Source: Nitrospinaceae bacterium (GTDB taxonomy: Bacteria; Nitrospinota; Nitrospinia; Nitrospinales; Nitrospinaceae). From it: a DNA stretch of 64,000 nucleotides. A model generated the notes under the pieces. That model was not told the origin of the DNA and did not search any database. It was given only the letters and a program-made list of their open reading frames with translations. Each line of letters starts with the position of its first letter. The stretch's first letter is position 1. Shown here piece after piece: positions 7,682-15,641 of the stretch. Location: positions 62,001 through 126,000 of the forward strand of contig JAHELC010000003.1 of the NCBI GenBank assembly GCA_024644405.1, written 5' to 3'. The position numbers and the translations under genes are program-made.

Positions 7682-8173
7682 TTAGCGATTCAGTTCAGAA
7701 CGGTGACCCGAAACTGCGCCGATACCGCGCTCGGTACCATCCGGCTGACCCAGACCCGGCTCGATGTACGTGCCCGGTTGTACGTGGTCCATATGGTAGT
7801 TGGACTGATACGTTTTACCGGAACCCGCGTCGATTTTCCAGTCATGGCGGTCATAGCGCTGACGCTGACAGTTTACGATAACCTCTCCCGGACCTTTGTT
7901 GGTGAACGAGGTCTTCCGGGCTAGAGCGTTGGCTTGATAACCGCCCGCGGGAATGGTGCGGGTTACGTCTTTTCCCCAGCCATAAGCAATGGGACCCACA
8001 TTGAATACCAGATTGGTATCTTGTGTTTCGCTGGTGTTGTAAGCGATCCACGAAGCATTTTCACATACAGAGCTTTGCCCTGACTTCAGAGTGGTTTCAT
8101 TGGCTGCGGCCAAGGATGCGAAGGCCAGCAGAACGAAAGCCACGGACAGGACGGCAATTAATTTTCTTACCAT
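7682..8173 (-). CDS. Secreted protein of unknown function
   Basis: A 163-aa protein with a clear signal peptide: MVRKLI, a hydrophobic stretch (VLSVAFVLLAFASLA) and a likely cleavage after AAA. The mature part has two Cys (SVCENASW, VIVNCQRQR) that could form a disulfide, and repeated Gly/Tyr/Gln-containing segments. I do not recognise a family. The ATG at 8173 has AAGGGGGAG five bases upstream, better than the in-frame start at 8212. A long leader (more than 200 bases) precedes the gene and a strong terminator follows it, so it is probably a single-gene unit. Confidence 0.78.
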   Translation of the reverse strand: MVRKLIAVLSVAFVLLAFASLAAANETTLKSGQSSVCENASWIAYNTSETQDTNLVFNVGPIAYGWGKDVTRTIPAGGYQANALARKTSFTNKGPGEVIVNCQRQRYDRHDWKIDAGSGKTYQSNYHMDHVQPGTYIEPGLGQPDGTERGIGAVSGHRSELNR

Positions 8174-8481
8174 TGTGCTCCCCCTTTCAAATTGGTGGTA
8201 TTTTAAGAACACTACTTTTTATATATTTACAAAAGTCGATAAGACTCAAAAACTCTTTTTCAACGCGGACAGCGCTTTTGAATAACCTTCAAAACCCGCA
8301 CGTTAGACATGGCTCCATGGCCAGCCCCTCGTGAGAGCCCACCACTAGTCTCATATGGAGGGAAAACTATCAAAACCCGCCTACCAAGTCAAGGTATAAA
8401 TTTTACCACAATCTTTGATTAATATTTCTTTTAATAACAATTACTTACGTGAAAACGTGCGGATCGCCCATAAAGCCCTTT
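8174..8481. other. Intergenic leader region with a possible structured element
   Basis: No gene is seen. Within it, 8286-8391 contains two copies of TCAAAACCCGC (8289-8299 and 8371-8381) enclosing GC-rich complementary segments such as CTCCAT and ATGGAG. Part of this stretch resembles 11556-11660, which lies at a similar place upstream of another minus-strand gene. It might be an RNA element in the leader of the secreted protein gene. The resemblance was judged by eye. Confidence 0.35.
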
Positions 8482-8877
8482 TCAGACCTGAAATTTGAGG
8501 GAAGTCAAATTAATCAAGTGTGTGGAGTTCATCAGCGCCCGCTCCCCCTCTTCAGTCAAATCGTTGACAACCAATTGAATGGATTTCAGATTGGACAAGG
8601 TGGTGGAATTGGCAAGAAAATCAGCGCCGACATCGGTGATCCGGTTGGACTTCAAGTTCAACGTTCTCAAATTGGAAAAGACCGGCGACTCGGCAACCGC
8701 CTTGACTCCCTCATCTCCGATATCGTTTTGCGAAAGGTCCAACGCACGCAAGGCGGACAACTCTTCGCATTGAGACAGTTCCCTGGCGCCGACTTCGCGA
8801 ATATATTTTGCTTTCAGATTGAGCACTTGTCCATCTTTGCTCAAGTGGGTTTTAATCAGTTTTTTTATATCTGCCAT
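8482..8877 (-). CDS. Small leucine-rich repeat protein
   Basis: A 131-aa cytoplasmic protein with leucine-rich repeats of the ribonuclease-inhibitor type. Consecutive units are LRALDLSQNDIGDEGVKAVA, LRTLNLKSNRITDVGADFLA and LKSIQLVVNDLTEEGERALM, each about 28-30 residues, after an N-terminal cap (about 1-40). Such proteins form curved protein-binding scaffolds. No signal peptide. It is followed on the same strand by the secreted protein gene after a long spacer. The binding partner is unknown. Confidence 0.85.
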   Translation of the reverse strand: MADIKKLIKTHLSKDGQVLNLKAKYIREVGARELSQCEELSALRALDLSQNDIGDEGVKAVAESPVFSNLRTLNLKSNRITDVGADFLANSTTLSNLKSIQLVVNDLTEEGERALMNSTHLINLTSLKFQV

Positions 8878-8916
8878 GAATGACCTGCTTCTCCGTTCAT
8901 AAAAATTAAATTGCGT

Positions 8917-9729
8917 TTATCCCAAGCCTTCGATGTGCTTGGCTTCAAATCCGTATTCGTCAAACGCCTTCCATCCTTCGGCCAGCATTTTCTTGGCGTA
9001 CTTGGACATCAAGTTGGCCTGGGAATGATTGGGATCGATTTCCAGGGTCTTTTTAATCAGCTTCAGGGCTTTTTGGACATCCTGAATTTCACTGCCATAC
9101 TTGGCGATCTGACGGGATTTGTCGATCAGGTCCGAACCCCATTTGTAATATATATTGGCCAGTTGAACCGGTGCTTCCTTGCCGATGTAGTCCACCAGTT
9201 CATCATCGGCTTTTAACTGCGGCAGAAACTCCATCGCTTTCTGGAAGTGATGAATGGGAACCGAGTAATCTTCGTCGAAAACTTCGATGATGGAATCCCC
9301 CGGCTTGTGGGCGGAATGCAACCCGATAGAACTCTTCACCACCACGGATTGGATACCGGACAGCAGCTGATGAAAAATCAGATTGCCCATTCCGTAGTGG
9401 ATAATAGCATGGAAGTCCTGTTCCGTATCACATTCGAGAGCACGTTCGTATTCGGCCTTGGCTTCTTCCCGATCTCCCAACTCTTCCAGAGCTTCGGCCA
9501 GATTGTAATGATGAACACAGTTGTCCGGATCTTCCTCCAGAGCGTCGCGAAACTCCTCGATTTGCGCTTCCAGATCGAACTCCGCCAGATCCCCGCCTTC
9601 CTTCTCAAGCTTGTCGCGGGTCGCCTCGTCCTCTTCGTCCTCCCCGGTTTCCTGCAGGTTGGGATCGATTTCTTCTTCAGCCGCCGTAGGTTCCGGCGCG
9701 GTATTTTCTTCCTTGTCTTCCGGGCTCAT
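8917..9729 (-). CDS. TPR protein with acidic N-terminus
   Basis: A 270-aa protein. Residues 1-60 are Glu/Asp/Pro rich (AAEEEIDPNLQETGEDEEDE). Residues about 60-105 form TPR-like helices (EDPDNCVHHYNLAEALEELG, then AKAEYERALE), and another TPR-like part occurs near 225-260 (LKLIKKTLEIDPNHSQANLM). The middle (about 105-220) is helical but unrecognised. TPRs mediate protein-protein contacts. No signal peptide. It lies between the LRR gene and the secreted DUF1566 gene on the same strand. The acidic head is like that of the NHL protein upstream. Confidence 0.82.
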   Translation of the reverse strand: MSPEDKEENTAPEPTAAEEEIDPNLQETGEDEEDEATRDKLEKEGGDLAEFDLEAQIEEFRDALEEDPDNCVHHYNLAEALEELGDREEAKAEYERALECDTEQDFHAIIHYGMGNLIFHQLLSGIQSVVVKSSIGLHSAHKPGDSIIEVFDEDYSVPIHHFQKAMEFLPQLKADDELVDYIGKEAPVQLANIYYKWGSDLIDKSRQIAKYGSEIQDVQKALKLIKKTLEIDPNHSQANLMSKYAKKMLAEGWKAFDEYGFEAKHIEGLG

Positions 9730-9758
9730 GGTTTATAGAATCCCCATCGGTCGAAGGC

Positions 9759-10424
9759 TCATTTTTTAGCCAATTCCGAACCGTTGTTATCGCGGACAGC
9801 GCGTATCACGCTGAGTGAGTGCTGGATGCCCCCCTTCATGCTCAAATAAGGCTTGCCCCGGATGTAATTAAACCCCCAGGCCATATCCCCCTTGGCCTCT
9901 TCGCTGGACCAGTAACAGCAATGGCTCTTGCCGAATATGGGATCGATATGCAGTTCGTTTTTGGTCCAGTAATAGTTCCAGGGAATCGACTGCGTCTCAT
10001 CAAAGAGAGCGGCCAGCTCTTTACGGGTCGGCAGGCGCCAGTTGCCCGCTCCCCCAAATTGGGTTTCATTCAATTCGCGAATATAATCCTGAGCCTTGTG
10101 CCAGTTGATCCACTGCTTACGGGTCTGATACGAATCGATCTGAACCCAGACCAGTTTTGTCTCGAGATCGGTCACCGTTCCGTTTTTATTGTCCTGGTAA
10201 CGGGGATTATCAGAGGTGGGCGGTTCTTTTGTTTTCGGCTCGGTCAACGTCAAAATCTGCCCGTCGAATTCATAATCCTTCTTGTCTTCCCTGGCCTGTT
10301 GTGCCGCCGGGTTATCCGGCTCGCCTGCCCACCCTGCAGAAGGAACCATCACCAACATGATCGCCAGAAAGAGGATTGCCAATACGGGTACTGTCTGCCC
10401 TCGAAACGGATTGATCTTTGTCAT
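9759..10424 (-). CDS. Exported DUF1566 (Lcl-type) domain protein
   Basis: A 221-aa protein and the only DUF1566 member here with a signal peptide: a basic N-terminus, then VLAILFLAIMLVMVP and a cleavage site near GWAG. After a charged linker (about 35-80) comes one DUF1566 domain (RYQDNKNGTVTDLETKLVWV, GAGNWRLPTRKELAALF, CCYWSSEE, LSVIRAVRD). The ATG at 10424 has GAGAGG nine bases upstream; the longer open frame starting at 10544 would overlap the upstream NHL gene. It is probably periplasmic or surface-exposed, unlike its cytoplasmic-looking relatives. Function unknown. Confidence 0.85.
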   Translation of the reverse strand: MTKINPFRGQTVPVLAILFLAIMLVMVPSAGWAGEPDNPAAQQAREDKKDYEFDGQILTLTEPKTKEPPTSDNPRYQDNKNGTVTDLETKLVWVQIDSYQTRKQWINWHKAQDYIRELNETQFGGAGNWRLPTRKELAALFDETQSIPWNYYWTKNELHIDPIFGKSHCCYWSSEEAKGDMAWGFNYIRGKPYLSMKGGIQHSLSVIRAVRDNNGSELAKK

Positions 10425-10440
10425 CGGAGGTATCCTCTCG

Positions 10441-11475
10441 CTACTCGTCCATGGGAACCCAATCCGGTTCCCAGGACAGGCACAACCCGGAAGGATTGTG
10501 AAACTGTTTTTCTTCGTTGCCCACCGATCCCCATTTGGCGACAAAATTCAAATCCGGATCGAACTTTTGAATACGGTGGTTCAGTGTGTCGACGACAAAC
10601 ACAAAACCGTACGGATCTTCCACCACGGCCATGGGACAGTTGAACTGGCCGTCGCGTTTTCCGAATTCGCCCACGACCCGGATAAAGTTTCCTTCGCGGT
10701 CGAACAATTGCATCCGGTTCTGGCTTTTTTCCACCACCAGCAGGGTGCCGTCGTTGCGCACGGTTATATCGCAGGGAAAATTAAAGCGCCCTTCCTCGAA
10801 TCCGTACTCGCCGAACTTGGACTGAAACTGTCCATCTTCGTTGAAAATCTGGATGCGCTGGTTGTCGCGGTCGGCCACGTAAATATTGCCTTCCTGATCA
10901 ACCGCGATACCCGAGGGAAATTTGCAGAACCCGTCGAAGTCCCCTGGAAAACCGAACCCCAGCAGATAATCGCCGTCGTCGTCGTAGCGCTTCAAGGAAT
11001 GGTTGTGGGTATCGGCCACCAGAATGGTTCCACCGGGTTCGGCCAAGATGGCCTCCGGCCAGTAAAACTTTTCCTGTCCCCAACCCTCGGTTCCCACCGA
11101 AAGGATAAAATCGCCTTCCGAGTCGAATTTCTGGATACGGTGGCATCCGGTATCCGCCACCCAGACATTGCCTTCCTTATCTACCGCCACATCGAAGGGT
11201 CCTTTAAACTCGCCTTCGCGATAAGGGGGACGGGTGCCGGCGGTTTTACCAAACTGGAACAGAAATTTACCGTTCCCATCGAATTTCTGGATACGGTCAT
11301 TGCCGGAATCCGCCACCCAGACATACAATTTGGAGTGGTCGACATCCGCCCATTTCGGTTGCTCTTCGGGAAGAATCTCTTCCGCCTCCTCGATCACCTC
11401 CAGGGTGCCGGTACCGACGGACTCCTCGGAGTCTTCCTGCTCTCCTGAATCCTGTTCTAATGCCTCGTTCGCCAT
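10441..11475 (-). CDS. NHL-repeat beta-propeller with acidic N-terminus
   Basis: A 344-aa protein. Residues 1-40 are acidic (EEAEEILPEEQP). The rest is a six-blade NHL propeller whose blades carry VADSGNDRIQKFD, VADTGCHRIQKFD, VADTHNHSLKRYD, VADRDNQRIQIFN, VVEKSQNRMQLFD and VVDTLNHRIQKFD, each spaced about 45-50 residues. NHL propellers bind proteins, RNA or ligands. No signal peptide. The C-terminus ends in WEPDWVPMDE, sharing WEPDW with the acidic DUF1566 protein at 5716-6366. It is followed after 16 bases by the exported DUF1566 gene. Confidence 0.88.
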   Translation of the reverse strand: MANEALEQDSGEQEDSEESVGTGTLEVIEEAEEILPEEQPKWADVDHSKLYVWVADSGNDRIQKFDGNGKFLFQFGKTAGTRPPYREGEFKGPFDVAVDKEGNVWVADTGCHRIQKFDSEGDFILSVGTEGWGQEKFYWPEAILAEPGGTILVADTHNHSLKRYDDDGDYLLGFGFPGDFDGFCKFPSGIAVDQEGNIYVADRDNQRIQIFNEDGQFQSKFGEYGFEEGRFNFPCDITVRNDGTLLVVEKSQNRMQLFDREGNFIRVVGEFGKRDGQFNCPMAVVEDPYGFVFVVDTLNHRIQKFDPDLNFVAKWGSVGNEEKQFHNPSGLCLSWEPDWVPMDE

Positions 11476-11542
11476 TGGGTCGTTTTCCTGTAACCGCCGC
11501 CGATGACCGGCGCGGTGTTTTCCTGATTGCTAAAGACTCTTC

Positions 11543-11574
11543 TAAACGAAAACGGAAGCCGGTGAAGGCTTCCG
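11543..11574 (-). terminator. Hairpin with U-rich tail in the NHL gene leader
   Basis: On the minus strand, GGAAGCC and GGCTTCC (loop TTCACC) form a stem followed by TTTTCGTTT. It lies 90 bases downstream of the stop at 11664 and 68 bases before the NHL start at 11475. It may end the upstream gene, or act as an attenuator in the NHL leader. Confidence 0.6.
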
Positions 11575-11660
11575 CATTGTATGTGTTCGCGGCTCGATCA
11601 CGAGCCCGTGTTTATATGCCACACCCGTCATGGGGAAAACCTTCAAGACCGTCCATTGCG
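11556..11660 (-). other. Possible structured leader element, related to 8286-8391
   Basis: The stretch contains a GGCTCG/CGAGCC hairpin (loop ATCA), flanked by short complementary segments, and a segment GGGGAAAACCTTCAAGACCG that resembles GGAGGGAAAACTATCAAAAC at 8357-8376. Both copies lie roughly 80-220 bases upstream of a minus-strand start codon. I cannot match either to a known riboswitch. Confidence 0.35.
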
Positions 11661-11663
11661 GCC

Positions 11664-12272
11664 TTATTCCACCATAAATTTTTTCACATCCAGTATCTGG
11701 TACTCGAAGTCACAGGCGCCCTGCAGTTCATTCAAACGGTCGTTCCATTCGCGTTTGAAGTTGTCCAGATTTTCCATATTGGGTTTTTTCTTCATCAAGC
11801 TGACTTCCTTGTACACCGGCTTGACGAGATTTTTGTGAATTTCCTGAATCACGTTGCGGACCCGGATAATACAATCCTTGGTGACCGTCTCGCGGGTCAC
11901 GCCATCCACTTTCTCCAACAGACGCAGGAAACCCTGGATGGAGCCGAGATGTTTGAGATAGGCTTCCGCCAGCATGTGGTTGTATTTCAAACCGCAATCA
12001 ATGTAACCGGCCATCAGGTAAACGCCGACATGATGATCGAACTGCACCGACAGGGTGATGAGTTTCTGGAGATAATCGACCTCGCGGAGATCCTCGTCCT
12101 CTTCCTCACCTTCTTTGAGCTCTTTGGCCGCTTTGGCTTTCTCGGCCTCCAGCTCTTTTTTTATTTTTTCCAGCTCGGAAAGGTCGCCTATGGGATCTTC
12201 CTGACGCTGATTGGCCTCGGCTTCCGCAGCCTCGTCCTTTACTTCTTCTGTTTTGGTCTCTTGTTCACTCAA
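11664..12272 (-). CDS. Acidic helical protein of unknown function
   Basis: A 202-aa protein. Residues 1-65 are charged and likely coiled-coil (for example ELEKIKKELEAEKAKAAKEL followed by EGEEEDEDLREV). The remainder (about 66-200) is predicted helical with QFDHHVGVYLMAGYIDCGLK and KLVKPVYKEVSLMKKK; I recognise no family. No signal peptide. AAGGAG lies eight bases before the ATG. A near-consensus sigma-70 promoter sits about 95 bases upstream. It may begin a minus-strand unit that continues into the NHL, DUF1566, TPR and LRR genes, though a hairpin follows it at 11543-11574. Confidence 0.75.
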   Translation of the reverse strand: MSEQETKTEEVKDEAAEAEANQRQEDPIGDLSELEKIKKELEAEKAKAAKELKEGEEEDEDLREVDYLQKLITLSVQFDHHVGVYLMAGYIDCGLKYNHMLAEAYLKHLGSIQGFLRLLEKVDGVTRETVTKDCIIRVRNVIQEIHKNLVKPVYKEVSLMKKKPNMENLDNFKREWNDRLNELQGACDFEYQILDVKKFMVE

Positions 12273-12368
12273 TGCCTTATCTCCTTCAAAAAAACAATAG
12301 TCCGCCGGAGGTATTCCGAAAATATATTCAAAATTAACGGTTTAGACGATTTTTTTGGAATCAGTCGG

Positions 12369-12398
12369 ATTATATCTGTTTCCCGTCAAGAGTGTCAA
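12369..12398 (-). promoter_or_regulatory. Sigma-70-type promoter for the 11664-12272 gene
   Basis: On the minus strand a perfect TTGACA (12398-12393) and a perfect TATAAT (12374-12369) are 18 bases apart. Transcription would start near 12362, giving a leader of about 90 bases. The rest of the 12273-12591 spacer between divergent genes shows no gene that I accept. Confidence 0.8.
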
Positions 12399-12591
12399 GA
12401 CAATAAGCCCCACCGTTTCACAGGTTTTTCACAATGGGGTTCCATGTAAAACCCCTTGACCCTCAAGATCTTATACGCCATCTACCAGGAGGCGGAAAAC
12501 CCAAATACCCAAACCCCTGATTGACAGGGAGGAGGCCCCTCAACTATGATGAACATCAACAAATTCCAACTATTGAGCCGATTGTTCTGCC

Positions 12592-14403
12592 ATGAAAACA
12601 GCTTTGATATTTCCCCCGCAATGGTTTCCCAGCCAGCCTTATCTGGCTCTGCCCACGCTGACCGCCTTTCTTCAGCACCACGGCCATGCGGTGGATCAAT
12701 TTGATTTCAATATCGAGAGTTACGACACCTTCCTCCACCGCGACTATCTGGAGGAATGCCTCGGAAAAATCAAAGCACGCCTCAACCAGCCCGCCTACAC
12801 TCCGGAAGAAAATGAGATCAAAGGCGTGTACCGGGAAATCCTGGGAGACACCGATTTCCTGGAATCCGTCCTGGACGGGGTGGAAGATGCCAAAAACGCA
12901 CTGAGGGACGAGGAGATGTTTTTCCAGTTCCCGGTTTACAAGAGGGCCTACACCACCCTGAAGGTGGCCATGCAGCTGATCTCCTACGCCCATTTCCCGA
13001 CCAAGGTCGACCTGGAGTCGTTTTTCATGCAGGGCAATCCGGAGGAAAACCTGGAGGGGATACTGCAGGCCACGGCGGACCCGGTCACCAACCCGTACCT
13101 CAGTTTGTTTGAAAACCAGATGCTGCCCCGGGTGCCCTGGGACAACTATGGGTTGGTGGGCATCTCGATCATTCACGTCGGGCAGGTGATTGCCGGGTTG
13201 ACGCTGGCCCGCCTGCTCCGCGCCAAGTATCCGCATCTGCACATCTGCATCGGCGGCAGTGTGTTCACTCGGCATTCCGGGATCATGGAAAACAAGCAGG
13301 TGCTGTTTGAAAAAATATTCCACAGCATCATCCAGTTCGAGGGCGAATATCCCCTGCTGAAGCTGGTGGAACAACTCAAAGCCGGCGGTTCGTTAAGTGA
13401 GGTGCCGAACCTGACGTTTCTCGATCAGGACAAGGTGATCACCAACCCCAAGTCCGAGTCTCTGCCTTACGACCAGTTGGTGCGGCCGACGTTCGACCAA
13501 CTGCCGCTCGAAAAATACCTGATGCCCTACCCGGTCCTGCCCTACATGGCCAGCCGGGGCTGTTACTGGGGCAAGTGCACCTTCTGCACTCACAGCCACA
13601 TCTACGACTCCTATTACCGCAAGGAAAACGAGGAGCGCGTGGCACTCGATCTCGATTACCTGGGCAAACGGTATGGCACGCGCTACTTCACCTTCTCGGA
13701 TGAAGCCATCTCGCCCAACGCGTTCAAGCGCATGTCTTATTCCCTGCTCAAGCACAAAGTGGACATGAAGGCGCTGGGCATGATCAAGTTCGAGGCCGAC
13801 ACCGTTGAAAGCGAGGACCTGTTCCAGGATATGTTTGAGGCGGGATTTATCATGCTGTTCTTCGGACTGGAGAGTGCCAACGACCGCGTGCTGTCGATCA
13901 TCGACAAGGGCTGCGACCAGGCCACGGAAAAAACCGTTCTCGAAAACAGTTCGCGCGCCGGGATCTGGAATCATTTGTACCTGTTCTTCGGTTTTCCCAC
14001 CGAGGAACGGGAGGAAGCGGAAGACACCATCCAGTTCACCATCGATTACGGGGAACGGGGTGGAGGGTTCATCCATTCGGTCGGGCAATCGACCTTTACG
14101 CTGGAAAAGGACTCGGCCATCTTCCACAATCCACAAAAATTTTCGATCGACCGCATCCTGCACGACCCGGACCGCGACATGGCGATCATTTTCGATTACG
14201 AAATCCAAAAAGGCATGCCGCGCGAGGAAGTGATGGAAGTGTACGAACGGTTCGACGAGGTGCTGGAGGAGCAATTCCCCTCCCGCAAAATCTGGAATTA
14301 CCTGTCGCGGGAGCATTTTCTGCTCTACCTGGACCGTTTCGGACGGGAGGAACTGCTGAAAATGGCGCAGGACGAGGCAGTGACCGAAACGGTGGGAGCC
14401 TGA
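12592..14403 (+). CDS. Cobalamin-binding-type radical SAM protein
   Basis: A 603-aa protein. The N-terminus (ALIFPPQWFPSQPYLALPTL) and the segment GISIIHVGQVIAGLTLARLL followed by ICIGGSVF (about 187-225) match the B12-binding domain layout of class B radical SAM enzymes, although the usual DxHxxG is not evident. The radical SAM core follows, with the iron-sulfur motif ASRGCYWGKCTFCTHSH near residue 320; the spacing is CX4CX2C rather than CX3CX2C. Further core motifs are FSDEAIS (about 365), FFGLESANDRVL (about 423) and FFGFPTE (about 463). Such enzymes methylate or rearrange unreactive carbons. The substrate is unknown. No strong Shine-Dalgarno site precedes the ATG. A TPR gene and a methyltransferase gene follow on the same strand. 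Confidence 0.85.
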   Translation: MKTALIFPPQWFPSQPYLALPTLTAFLQHHGHAVDQFDFNIESYDTFLHRDYLEECLGKIKARLNQPAYTPEENEIKGVYREILGDTDFLESVLDGVEDAKNALRDEEMFFQFPVYKRAYTTLKVAMQLISYAHFPTKVDLESFFMQGNPEENLEGILQATADPVTNPYLSLFENQMLPRVPWDNYGLVGISIIHVGQVIAGLTLARLLRAKYPHLHICIGGSVFTRHSGIMENKQVLFEKIFHSIIQFEGEYPLLKLVEQLKAGGSLSEVPNLTFLDQDKVITNPKSESLPYDQLVRPTFDQLPLEKYLMPYPVLPYMASRGCYWGKCTFCTHSHIYDSYYRKENEERVALDLDYLGKRYGTRYFTFSDEAISPNAFKRMSYSLLKHKVDMKALGMIKFEADTVESEDLFQDMFEAGFIMLFFGLESANDRVLSIIDKGCDQATEKTVLENSSRAGIWNHLYLFFGFPTEEREEAEDTIQFTIDYGERGGGFIHSVGQSTFTLEKDSAIFHNPQKFSIDRILHDPDRDMAIIFDYEIQKGMPREEVMEVYERFDEVLEEQFPSRKIWNYLSREHFLLYLDRFGREELLKMAQDEAVTETVGA

Positions 14404-14534
14404 TTCCGACGCCCACCTCGCCCCTGCCGTCTGGAGAAACCTTGGATTAGCGTTTGACACACAGCCGATGGATAACCTAGAATCAGATCATCCAAATTTA
14501 TTTAATTTTTTGAGCATTTGAGAGGACCGAAGTT

Positions 14535-15641
14535 ATGGCGGATATTGATGTCAATGAGGATTTCAACCCTCAGGAATTCCGGGAAAAACAGGAAAGCAAA
14601 AAGCAATCGGACTTGATCACGATGAAAATCCATCCCGAAATCTGGGATGAGCTGGGGGTGCGCGACCCGGAACAGATCAAGCTGGAAACCGCCATCATGA
14701 AGAAAACCCGGCAGATCAAAAAAGAGCTCCGGACCGATCCCGACAACCTGGACAAGCAGGTGGAGCTGGGCACCCTTTACATCGACGGGGGCAACTACGA
14801 GGACGCCATCAAACTGGTCCGGACGGTGGTCAGCAAAGACCCCAAACATGCCCGCGCCCGTAAAGTCCTCGGCACCGGTTTCGCACTCAGCAACCAGGAA
14901 GATGAAGCCATCCGGGAACTCAACCGCGCGATAGAGCTGGACCCCGACGATGTGGAAACTCATTTCAATCTCGGCGGGGTGTATATGCTGCAGGACTCGT
15001 TTCCGGCCGCCGAACGGGAGTTCAAAAAAGTGGTCGAGCTGGATCCGTCGGATACCACCGCCTACGCCAACCTGGCGGCCGCGTATACCATGCAGAAAAA
15101 TCACCTGGAAGAAATCCGGACATTGAAAAAAGTGCTGATGTTCGATCCGGAAAACAAGGAACTGCGCTCCGCCCTCAGCAACGCTTATTTTCATATGGGC
15201 GACTTCGACGAATCGCTCACCAGCGCCCTGTGCGTCATCGAACTGGACGAAAAGGACCCGCAGGCCTACTGCAACCTGGGCAGTATCTACTCCGCCCAGA
15301 ACATGGTGGAAGAAGCGGTGCAGGCGTTCCAGAAAGCCATCGAGCTGGATCCGGAGTATTCACTCCCGCACACCAACCTGGGCAGTCTGTACGGCACTCT
15401 GGGACGGGTCGAAAGCGCCATCAAGGAATTCAAAAAAGCCACCACCCTCAATCCCGGCGACGCTCAGGCCTGGCTGAATCTGTACCATTCCTATAAAGAT
15501 ATCGGACGGCAGGAAGACGGCACCAAAGCCTTTCAGCAATATGAAATGCTGACCAAGGAATCCAAACCTGGCGGAAGCCAAACGGAATTCTCAGGCATTC
15601 CCGGCGGCGTGTCCACTTCCGGCGATACCGCGAGTGAATAG
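14535..15641 (+). CDS. TPR-repeat protein
   Basis: A 368-aa protein with a charged N-terminus (about 1-70) and some seven tetratricopeptide repeats from about residue 72 to 340. Typical units are AIRELNRAIELDPDDVETHF, AEREFKKVVELDPSDTTAYA and AVQAFQKAIELDPEYSLPHT. The Gly/Ser/Thr-rich tail looks disordered. No signal peptide. GAGAGGA precedes the ATG by about 10 bases. TPR arrays act as scaffolds; the place between a radical SAM gene and a methyltransferase gene suggests, but does not prove, a role in presenting a protein substrate. Confidence 0.88.
   Translation: MADIDVNEDFNPQEFREKQESKKQSDLITMKIHPEIWDELGVRDPEQIKLETAIMKKTRQIKKELRTDPDNLDKQVELGTLYIDGGNYEDAIKLVRTVVSKDPKHARARKVLGTGFALSNQEDEAIRELNRAIELDPDDVETHFNLGGVYMLQDSFPAAEREFKKVVELDPSDTTAYANLAAAYTMQKNHLEEIRTLKKVLMFDPENKELRSALSNAYFHMGDFDESLTSALCVIELDEKDPQAYCNLGSIYSAQNMVEEAVQAFQKAIELDPEYSLPHTNLGSLYGTLGRVESAIKEFKKATTLNPGDAQAWLNLYHSYKDIGRQEDGTKAFQQYEMLTKESKPGGSQTEFSGIPGGVSTSGDTASE

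Noticed and set aside
3118-10424. Diversity-generating retroelement targets among the DUF1566 genes
   Set aside because: DUF1566/C-type lectin folds are known DGR targets, but no reverse transcriptase gene or template/variable repeat pair was seen in the window.
12546-12592. A short upstream open frame (ATGATG after GGAGGAGG) overlapping the radical SAM start
   Set aside because: It has a good ribosome site, but the product is short and features of a leader or precursor peptide are missing; kept only as a remark.
13393-14460. A 355-codon open frame opposite the radical SAM gene
   Set aside because: Antisense shadow of a strongly supported gene, without recognisable motifs.
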